From NCBI RefSeq assembly GCF_963576615.1, contig NC_088711.1, positions 5,456,001-5,520,000 of the forward strand: DNA of 64,000 nucleotides, in the 5' to 3' direction. Source of the DNA: Watersipora subatra (taxonomy: Eukaryota; Bryozoa; Gymnolaemata; Cheilostomatida; Watersiporidae). A program made the position numbers and the translations under genes. Positions 44,768 to 56,700 of this stretch are shown in pieces. The first letter of the stretch is position 1, and each line of letters starts with the position of its first letter. Under the pieces are notes generated by a model that was given only the letters and a program-made list of their open reading frames with translations, ran no database searches and was not told the origin of the DNA.

Positions 44768-47700
44768 GTAATGTTTATTCCTGCTTATTTTTGGCTGTTA
44801 TTTTTTTCTCAATCTAATAAAATTAGTTATTATTGACTAAATTTAGACTTGGTAGATGACAGCTGTTCCACTTTTTTTGAGTTATTATCAAAAAATAGAT
44901 CAGCGATTTTTATTATAATAAGACCCATGACCATCAGGCCGTTTGTCCAAAGCAATGCTAACAGCATCAGAAAAACGAACTACACTGCATAGGAATCAAG
45001 CCCAGATTTATGGATTTCTAGTCAAGCACACTACCAACTGTATAACTCAATCACCTTTCTGCACCATGGAATAATTATGCACATAGTTACTACACATGAT
45101 GATCTCTAATGGAGCATTGGATTTTTAGCGCACTAGTAACATTAAATTTAAAAAAAAAACTTTTTTATAGGTTGTGGTCATATAGGAGGTCTTTGTATTC
45201 TAGCTTTGTGTTTTATAAAACAGCCAGATAGTTTGTTAAATCTAAAAGTTGAGACCTGTTGCAGCTCGGCTAACATCACAAGGGTTGAAGCTCGGCATGC
45301 TCTGATAGAGTATGTTGGTCAGTTTTGCTGTTACGGTAAATCTGCAGCGAAGGAGTTGATGATCTTAAAGGTCGTGCCCTCCAACGCAATGCACGTAAGT
45401 AGCATCAAACAGGATAGTGAGGAGAGTACTGTAGATTACAGATTGGTAGAAGCTTCTAGACAATAAGATTGTCTGGAATTGTACAAATGTTTTTACTTGA
45501 TTTAGCAGCCTTCTTTTGTGGCTCAAACATATTTGAAGGTAACAATGAACAAGTTTCAAACAATTTGGTGGTAGCCGCTTGTCAAGTTGCTGAGTCAACA
45601 GGTGAGATGTCAGTCATGCAATTATCCTTGAGGAGGGCTCACTCCTAGTGCTAATAATTCAGTAGCACTAGTCATATGTCTTTTCTTGTAGTTTCATGTA
45701 CATGGGAAATGTTGTTTTGTAAGCATGTCTACAAGAGGCAGCAAACGGTAATAACTACCTTTATACGTTTAAACGTTTATATCAGTATGGCTTTGGTAAG
45801 TTAAATTCTTTACAAAATTAAATTTGTCGTAGTTATACCATTTCAGTTGGCATGGCAACTAGCTACGGTACCAGTTGACATGGCAACTAGCTATGGTGTC
45901 AGTTGGCATGGCAACTAGCTGTGTACCACTTGGCATGGCAACTAGCTACGGTGCCAGTCTTACAATTATATCTTCCATTCAGCTGCTGACAATAACATAA
46001 TTAAAAGTGTTCAGGTGGCCATTCTAATTCAATGCGGTTGCAGCGCTTAATACGATTGGTCAAGCTTCAAAACTTTATCAGCTACAGTATACTACTGGCT
46101 ATGAAGATGTCCTCTCTTTACTTGCGCTACATGACCCAATAACTTCACAAACTTCAACGATTTCATAAAACAAGAAAAATCAATAGGCTAAAACATACAA
46201 TCTATTGTAAACAGAGACTCGATTGTTAGGTCAAGGCTGTTCAAATAGATTCATAGAGCACATTGTATGCATGATAGTGACTGGCCGATAGACTCAGGAA
46301 ACACAAAACCCATAGAAAAATCAGCAAGCCTTTGTTACTATCTAAATAAGGCAAATCTTTCCATACTTACTTCACAATGCAAGGCAACATATTCAGCTAT
46401 GTTAGAGAGCTATTAACTACTTGTAGTTGTTTAAAACCAATAGCTATACCCATAAGGCTATGTTAACTGCAAAGTACACAACTTGTGGATGTGAACAATA
46501 TATATGGATAATACATGTACACTGACCTAAGCAATGTATGATTTATGCACAATGTACCTTGTACCAGTGTATACCAATATACATTGTACCAATGTATATC
46601 AATATACTTCCTATCAATGTATACCAATATACCTTGTAGCAATGTATACCAATATACCTTGTAGCAATGTATACCAATATACCTTGTAGCAATGTATACC
46701 AATATACCTTGTAGCAATGTATACCAATATACCTTGAAGTAATGTATACCAATATACCTTGTAACAATGCATACCGATATACCTTGTACCAATGTATATC
46801 AATATACTTCCTATTAATGTATACCAATATACCTTGTAGCAATGTATACCAATATACCTTGTAGCAATGTATACCAATATACCTTGTAGCAATGTATACC
46901 AATATACCTTGTAGCAATGTATACCAATATACCTTGTAGCAATGTATACCAATATACCTTGAAGTAATGTATACCAATATACCTTGTAACAATGCATACC
47001 GATATACCTTGTACCAATGTATATCAATATACTTCCTATTAATGTATACCAATATACCTTGTAGCAATGTATACCAATATACCTTGTAGCAATGTATACC
47101 AATATACCTTGTAGCAATGTATACCAATATACCTTGTAGCAATGTATACCAATATACCTTGTAGCAATGTATACCAATATACCTTGTAGCAATGTATACC
47201 AATATACCTTGTGACAATGTATACCAGTCCACCTTGTAGCTATGTATACCAATATATCTTGAAAGTGAAGAAATATTTATACATTAGTGAATAGAAAATC
47301 TACATAACACACATACTCTAGGTGTTGTGTGTGTCACATATGATGGATGTGTGGTGTATAGGCGGTGTACGTGTGGTGTACGTGTGGTGTACGTGTAGTG
47401 TACGTGTGGTGTATGTGTAGTGTATGGGTGGTGTATGTGTGGTGTATGTGAAAAGTATGTAACATGTGGTCTCTGTGATGCGTGTGAAACATCGTTTGTT
47501 TACACGTGTGCAGCTCGTGCAGCATGTGTGATGCGTGTGTTGTTTCCATGTTACACATACTATGTTATCAGGCTTGTTTTGTTATTAGTTTTCAATGAAT
47601 AATCAATAAATAATAGCAACCACATGCGACCAAATTTGATAAAGAAAATAGTTTTATTCAAATTCGTTAAAATTCAATAAATGTGATAAAATATGAACTA

Positions 47701-50700
47701 GAAACACTGCCTAATTTCTTCTTCTACACACTTCTTATTGAAGTATCTGCTTTTCAGCTTCTCTCTCAATCACCGACTATCTGTTGTCAATTTGGTCTGT
47801 GATTATAATTTATCTAAATATTTTTTTATATCTTTAGACACCATCATTGTACTGTCTGTTACATACAGCTTACATAACACAGCCATCCCATAATGCAGTT
47901 TTCATATATAGAGTTGCTGGACACATTCCTAGCATATTTACTAATGTAATGGAGATCTCTATTTGAAATCTCAAGATCCATAAATCATAGATAATTTTGC
48001 TGTGTCAGTTTGCAGTTATTGTAGCCATAAGCGACATACTTGTTATTGTTCCGAAATCTTTCATTGCTTTATCAAGTTGTGTCATGCTTCAAGCAGCATA
48101 CTACTTGTGGCACGTCTGCCTTAGTTAGATACATTTACACCAAACAATAACAGCAGACTAGACCAAAGATGGGTTACATTTCAACATTTAGTCAACTATT
48201 GTGTTTTTGAAAAAGTCGAGGAGTTGGCTAGCGTCTCCATCCTCCTATTGAAAAGGGATGGAGCGCTTTGTGTGCCTAAGAAATCTCTAATAACTAGATT
48301 TTAATGTCAGCCAACACGATGGCTGAAATTTCTATTGCGGATACGTGGGTCTCTCCCTCAGCGGAAATACAGATTTGTAGAAAAGTGCAAATATTCTAAC
48401 CGCACACATACAGAATATAAGGAACTGTTAATTCAAAAGTTTATAATTAGAGTTAACACGGTTAAGCATCATTATTGCAACTAAAGAACATAAATTTTTA
48501 AGCAGTTCTAGCTTTGCTGGTTGTAAGCAGGTTCATTGGAATGTTGATCTTCCAGACAGTGAAATATAGGTAGTCTTCTTTGGCATTACAATAAACGTAT
48601 GATCAGGAATGGTTTATGTGGAACTGCCCTCCTTATACCGGTTTGATATGGAGAGACAGTGATTGTCTTATACAATTGTAGATAATTGAGTGATTATGGT
48701 ATTTGATGCAGTACACACTGGAGACCTTTTGTGAAGGAAGGTTCACAACTAGAGGTGAAATACCCCATCGTGGAGGGGCTGTAGATGGCGCTGTCAATGG
48801 CAGGTCTCCTGACCCATGGTCGATCCGAGTCAATGCAAGTGAGGAGTTTGTTGATGAGGCTAAAGCTCTGCGTATTCCACACACATCAGAGATTAAGGTA
48901 TGATGACATGTTATACACAGCTATGGTAGAGTAATATTATATGTATCTAGGGTACAGTAATGTTATACATACCTGAGGTGAAGTAATGTTATATGTATCT
49001 AGGGTACAGTAATGTAATACATATCTGAGGTGAAGTAATATTATATGTATATAGGGTACCGTAATGTAATACATATCTGAGGTGAAGCAATATTATATGT
49101 ATATAGGGTACAGTAATGTAATACATATCTAAGGTGAAGTAATGTTATATGTATCTAGGGTACCCCAGTTTAAACACAACTACATATCAGACTATAATAA
49201 TAGCTAAAGTATTCTTATTTGATGTTCCGAAGTCTATTTTTATGTCCATATTCAGTACCTTTTGTTCAATGGAAAATTTTGTCTCCTGAATTGAAAAATT
49301 TGTTCTTGTCTATTAGAACAAATTTTAGCTAAATGACTAATGATAACACTCGCTTACAAAACAGCAGTTCAACTACATACTGAACTGGTAAAAGACAAAA
49401 ACATAAGTTGCTACAAAGTGGAAGGGCTACTGGGTTTATTGTCAAAGTGCTGGTTTACACTGATAAACAGCAAAAATTTAGGATTTTATTCTTTTGTTCC
49501 CAATTCTCACCTTCAAACTATGATTAGCAGAACTACAGATATCAACTGACAACATCGTTTTTGTGTCACCATATTTTTAAAAGATTTCATAAAAATAGTT
49601 TTGGGCGGCCAATAAAAGTATGTATATATATGTATAAATGTATATATATTATATATATGAGATATATATTAAATATATGATATACATACTATATATATTT
49701 GTTTATATATTTTTCAAAGTATGTCTGTATGTCGTATATCTGTCTGTCATTTTGGCTATAGCTATTATTAGAATAGCTGTAGCTGGACAACAATGCAGGC
49801 AATGGCAATGGGGCAATGAGGCAATGACTAATAGCTTGAAAGTTAAAGTTGTTTGACAAAGTTTTAAAACCTTTACAGTTGTTTTTATTTTTCTCTTAAT
49901 TTATTTCAACTACACAAAACACTTCTCTCATGATATGTAGTTTGAAAGTTAGAACGGGAAATGTTGTTATATGTTAAATACAAATCAATTTTCTGTCCAA
50001 AGACTTTTTTATTACCTGGGCAACGCCGGGTAGCACAGTTAGTATAAATATATATAACAAATTTGTCTATCATCCTGGTTAACCCATATGGGTGGTAATT
50101 TCTGCTCTAACTCGGGTCTCCTACCAGAGACCTGGGAGTTTGAGCACTCCCCTCAAGATCTTAGCTATTCCCAATAGCACACTTTTCTGCAACTCACTTG
50201 AGTTGATTGTTGTCGGTATCTGGGCAAGCCACATTGTATGCGTCGGTGTTATTGCGCCCAGTGCCTCAATGACTACTAGAATTACCGTTGTTCTCACATC
50301 CCAGCATTTTTCAATCTCTTCTCCAAGAGGGAGATATTTCTCCCCTTTTTCTTTTTCTTTGCTGGCTATATTGTAGTAATTGGGTACTGCTATATCTTTT
50401 ATAGAGTAGCCCTTTTGTTCTCCTTGTCCACCACTACTATATCTGGTTGGTTTGCAAGGATATGCTTGTCAGTCCGGATGTAGACGTCCCAGAGGAAGAA
50501 TCTTAGCGCGGTCATTTTTATTTACCTTACCAGGAGTTTCCCACCAGTGTTGTGGTTTATTAAGGCCATGCTCATCACATGGACTTCTGTACACCACACC
50601 TGCAACATGATTATGCCACTCAGTGTACGCGTTTCCTGCTAGCTGCTTGCACCCAATGATGATGTGTTGAATGGTCTCAGATGCATATGAGACCATTCAA

Positions 50701-53700
50701 CACATCTTATATATGTATCATACATATATGATAATATATATTTATTATATATATATAAATATATAATCAATATACATGTATATAATCAATCTCTTCTCTC
50801 TCTTGGAGAAGAGATTGAAAAATGCTGGGATGTGAGAACAACGGTAATTCTAGTAGTCATTGGGGCACCGGGCGCAATAACACCTGCACATACAATGTGG
50901 CTTGCCCAGATACCGACAGCAATCAACTCAGGTGAGTTGCAGAAAAGTGCGCTATTGGGAGCAGCTAAGATCTTGAGGCGAGTGCTCAAACTCCCAGGTC
51001 TCTGGTAGGAGACCCGAATTAGAGCAGAAATTATCACCCATATGGGTTAACCGGGGTGAGAGACCAATTTTATATATTGTTTCCTCACCCCGGTTAACCC
51101 ACATGGGTGGTAATTTTGGCTCTAACTCGGGTCCCCAACTCCTACTCCTATATATATATATACATATACATAAAGTTATACATATACATACATACTTTTA
51201 TTGGGCCGTCTATAACTATATTTATTTTAGTACTACTTCTGTATTATTTGTATTATAGTAGAACCCTATTTGTAAATATAATATATATATATATTTATAT
51301 GTATATATATATTTGCATATGTATATAAATAGATATGCTCGGACTGCAGAGGCACGAGAACACAACCATGCTACACCTGCAGTGGAAGTGGCCATGAGCG
51401 GTGCGATTCATGTGGTGGCAGTGGTCAAAATGTTACTGAAGACTCAGATGGAAACCGAATGACGAGAAATTGTAGCAACTGTGGTGAGTTACCTTTTCAT
51501 CACAATACATATATATGGTATGCGCGCGTCACATAACACATCATTAGTATTGTCAACACCATCTACATTAGGTAGTTAAACCATATCTATCGTAAGTTTA
51601 TTTTGCACAATAAAGATTAATTTATGATCATGCAAAACCACACCTTCGATTGCCGATTCAGGGGCTGCTAATAGAGCAACAACTTTTGACCAAAGAGTGG
51701 CACACCTAGAAGCAGTTACCACGCTATAATTGCTGTGAACCCTGACCTATGTTTGTGATAATCAAAGAAAAGAAAATCAGCATATAATAAGCAATCTACT
51801 TTATAAAAAAATTTATTTTATTACTCAAGGTGTAAAAAGCACTTTATATCTTTAAATATGTGTGTAATTGTGTATATTTATACATAAATTGTTTCCTCAC
51901 CCCTGTTAACCCGAGTTGGTGATAATGTCTACTTAAGGTCAGGTCTTCTACCAGCGACCAGTAAACAAGCCTAAAGAGCTTAGCCATTCCCAAAAACATG
52001 CTTTTCTGCAACTCACTTGTGTTGATTGTTGTTGGTATTTGGACCACATTTGATGTGCAGGTGTTTTTGAACCCAAAGCTCCAATGACTACTGGTATTGC
52101 AGTTGTCCGTACATGCCAACACCTTTCAATATACACGTATTGATATACATGATATACATATACAAAGCATTTATTTGTGTATATTTTGTGGACTTGCACA
52201 GCCTGTTTATGTTTTTAACAAATTATTTATTGCATTACCGCAGTGTTTCAAAATCTTTGCAATGACTCATAAACCACATTGTTACATAGTACTAGCTGTG
52301 CTACCAGGCGTTGCCAGGTATCAAAAATCAGATTATAAACATTGAGAGGTATTGAGAGTTGCCTGCCACTTGCTATTAGCCTGACACAATGCAGTAGAAA
52401 ATGGTATTAAAAATCAGCTTATAAACATTGAGAAGTATTGAGAGCTGCCTGTCACTTGCTATTAGCCTGACACATTGCCAATAGAAAATTTGAGCAAGCT
52501 TACTAGTAAGAGCTACGGAGCTATGGTATGACTTTACATCATGACATAACGCGCTAGCCTATTTGCTTCCATATAGGGACATATGTTGCCTAGTGAACCG
52601 ATCAAGCTCTGTAGCTCAGTTATTAAGGCAGTCGACTGGCGAAAGTCGACTGCCTTACTAACTGAGGCCTGCCTTTTTATATATTTATAACTAATTTTTT
52701 TGTATATTCAATCATGTAAACCACAAGAAAGTTTTTTTGCCATGTTTATGTAGTACCATGTTGTATCTCCATTTTAGAGTAGTACAACATACATTAAGTA
52801 GTACAACATACATACATAAAACATACATACAACTAACCTGAGAGCTGTTGGTGGCAATGCAGAAAAAAGGTATTGCCTAGGAAAGATCTGAATTGTTGTT
52901 CTCATGAGGGTGGTGTTAGTAAGAGCCCATTTGAGGATGAGCCAAAGAACTGCTCAGAAGCTAGCAAAAAAACTACCTACTTCTTTCATAGACATTGATA
53001 AAATAATGTTACCAAGTGATTGTATTTTATGTTTTTTGTCCTCAACTCAACAGCTGTCAAGATCAAACATATAACCCAGTTAGTCACAAGCTACAAATAG
53101 CATCAGCGTAACAGCATAAGTAAATAACACTCACGTTTAGTCCTGTTAAAATATCTAACAAATTTGTGGTTGCATGTTTTGCACCACCAGTCATTACATG
53201 ATCGACGCAATGTCTGGGTGCTCATTGCATTCTGTAATCTAAAAATGATATTATTATAACCTACATGGTTGAGTTGTGAAATACATTTATTTTTTATTTT
53301 TTAAGTAATATTATTCTTTGCCTTGTAAAAAGGCATATTTGAAGTGATTTGATGAATAAAACCATAAATCAAATAGACACAACATCTACAGACTGTGAAT
53401 CACATTGCAGGAGGAAAGGGGGAGTGTAGATGTGGATATTGTAATGGCTCCGGAACTAGACAGTGCAGTGATTGTGAAGGATATGGAAAGGTTGAAGTCT
53501 TTGATCAGCTCAACATTCGTTAGTAAGTTAGTAGCATACAGAACAACATGGAGTATTGTCAGCCTAGTTAATACTTGACAGCAAAGGGCAGGTCAATACA
53601 TTTTATTCTATGTTTTACCAAGTGCAGACCTTAGAGTTATCTTCCCAGGGAGTTATCTTCCCAGGGAAGATAACTCAAGGAAGATAGCTCTATGGTGCAG

Positions 53701-56700
53701 ACTGCTTAGCTTCCTCTACAAGGAGCAAGTCATTAGTGCAGCCAGTAGTATTACATGTAAATTTTACATTTGACCAGCATATAATGTGGTAGTTATGAAA
53801 GCTAAAAACAAACTGTCTGCTACTAAGAAAAGTAACATAATGACAAAAATTTAATATTTTGCCTTATCCCAAAATTGCTCATTTCTGTATTTGTGTTACA
53901 TGTTTCAAAATCCTACATAAACTATCCCCAGAATGTTTATGTTTACCCTTCCACATAAATGAGATGTCGTTTTCTATTTCATTACACCAACATACTACAT
54001 CCCCCATCATATGTTTCAGTTTAGAATTCTTCTGTTACTATAGCTTTCAATTCACCATCCCGACTCCTTTACTAGTAGATTACCAACTTTCAAAACACTT
54101 TCATTCTATTCCTCAATAATTCCTGTTTTTTGTCTTTTCACTTTTTTCTTTCGGCATGTAATGAAAACATCATTTTGTTGATGATTACCAGCTAATACAA
54201 GTTATAAATACATATAAAAGATTACAACAGGTTGCTACTCACAGCAAGAAGCCTGTAGAGTGTTGTTAGCGACTAAACCTTGAGATTATATCTGAACGCA
54301 CTTGATTAAAAACCAAAGTTCTCACGGCAAACCCTTTTTGCAAGTACATAAAGACTTTGATCAGCACTCCAACCCTGACTGTATTGAGAACTTTATTCTA
54401 GTCCATGTCTTCCTCTCTTGCAGTCGGTCGTTTCAACAGTGACTGTCTTTTGGCGTACACTTTATCACTGACTTCCATGCAGCTCTGTTTTTCCATGTCT
54501 TCATACATATTCATTAATTACTTATTGTCTAGTTCTAATGCTCTTTTCCTAAGCTGAAGACTAGAATTGCTTGCTAGATGAATTGCCAACGTACAGATTG
54601 TCGTTGACTATGACCGGGTTACGTTCAGACTGACAGGTCGATGCCAGTCTGAACATAAGTTAAACTGCTAAATATAACATCGCTAGCTGGATGCTCGCAT
54701 TGCCCGGGTATTAAAAATCAGCTTAAAAACAATGAGAGGTAATGTTGTTGCCTGCCACTTACTATTAGCCTGGCACATTGGCAATGAATAACTTGAATAA
54801 GCTTACTAATAAGAGCTAACTACTTGCTTTCACGATTGAGCACGCATAAAATTACGCTCTCGCTCTCCATCACGTTGCGCCATCACGTTACATCGTAACG
54901 GCGAGCGGTAGGGTATTTGCTCCCATATACCGACATGTATCGCCAAATGAATCCATCAAGCTCGTGTGCCTTAATTGATAAAGCGCTTAAATAGCGAACC
55001 AGAGGGTCCGAGATAAAATTTTTTGCAATATGGATTCTTTATTCCAACATTTTAACAGCTATAGCTAGACAAACACACATACGTACCAACTTCGAAAAAT
55101 ATATGTAATGTAGATTTATACTACCTTTTAAATATTTTTAACTGTAGTATGTTATATACCGTGTATACTAAATTCATGATACTGAATAAAATATTATAAT
55201 TTTTGGGCTATGGTGTGAGGTTTTTTTTAATGATTTCCATTTTTATTCTGTAAGTTTGTGGGGTTTCTTTTGGGAAACCTAGCCTAGGCTTCCTGTTGTT
55301 TAGGATATGGTACATACATGTACTGAATGAATCCTATCATCTTTTAGCTGTTTTTTTTTAACTTTTTTAGAATATAATCAGATTTTCTTTGAGAGACTCA
55401 TGTAAATTACTCCAACACTTAATTATTGGTTTAGGTTTTCATCAACAATAGGAAGAGCTTAGGCTACAATAGGAAGAGCTTAGGCTACACATCAGTTTAC
55501 TCTAGAAACTAATTAGTATGTTAGAGTAAAATCATTGCATAATTGAGATTTGATTTATGTAAAAAGAGATAAAATCAAACAAAATCAGAATACAGTTTAT
55601 TTTCAAAGCAGTCTTCTCTTTTGCTTACTGCAGCAAACATTATTATTAACAATAGGCTACCGTGTAGGCTAAAAAATAATTACTGAAATTTGAATTCAGA
55701 CTACGTAAAATAATTGTAGATTTACTGCACTGCCTGGCATGACATATCTACTCAATCCTCTACTAAATGTTAAATAAGTGTATGTATTATAAACATATCA
55801 TAAATTGTGGGCTCGGCGGTCGTAAAATTAGTCAAGTGCCAGTCACATAAGTGTAAGTTGATGACAACCAATAGTCATATCTGAAAATTGATATTAATGG
55901 AGTTGTCTGAGTATGTAGGCAGATGATTAGCAAGCTGACACTAATAAGGGTGATATAAGCGTAGCGTTTTGGAGTCATTCTCCTATTCCATAAAGGAAAC
56001 ATCTTCATATTACTTAATTTGCATTGCAGTAAACCTTTATGGTAGTATTTCATGAATAGTATACATTTGAAGAACCTGCTTTCATACTGTTTGTTTTAGT
56101 AATAATCATTAAGTTTATGATACTAAAAATGATAGTAGTACTGCGCTGCCAAGAATGACGTATCTACTCGTTACTCTACTCAATATTAAATACCTGTATC
56201 TATTTTAGAATTATCATAAATTGTGGTCGTTGCCATCGTAACGTTGGTTTGACGTAAGTCATGTAGTTGTATGTCTACGACAGTTTGTATGTTGAAATGA
56301 TCTCAACAACCACAATGTGGAACAGTTGATCACACACATGGTTTTGGGTGTCACACTACTCTCATCCCTACACAAATAATTTGCTATTACAGCAAGAACC
56401 ACATCGCAGACTATGTGCTGGAAGGAGCCAACCTGCCTAGCGTGCTTGTGCGGAGTGTTGAAGGAGTGGAAATATTCTCACAGACAGATAGGAAGGTTTG
56501 TACAAAGTCTCAAGCAGACGGTTTAATAATATATCGGAAAGTTTCTTAATTTTCTTCAGTATGATAGATGGACTGTTTAAGTTTAGACTGTCTGTTTAAG
56601 TTTAGGTTTCAGGTTTCTGTTGACTTGATATTAGTTATTAGTTAGATTATTGGTGTGGTCTCATACCTCATACACTTTATTAGTGTGATCTCATACCTCA

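Noticed and set aside
46463..47252. Minus-strand frames of up to 229 codons
   Set aside because: Artefact of the 25-bp array; it lies in an SSUH2 intron.
52605..52650. tRNA gene from the GTAGCTCAGTTATTAAGG head
   Set aside because: No acceptor stem or anticodon arm; it fits a SINE fragment in a composite repeat.
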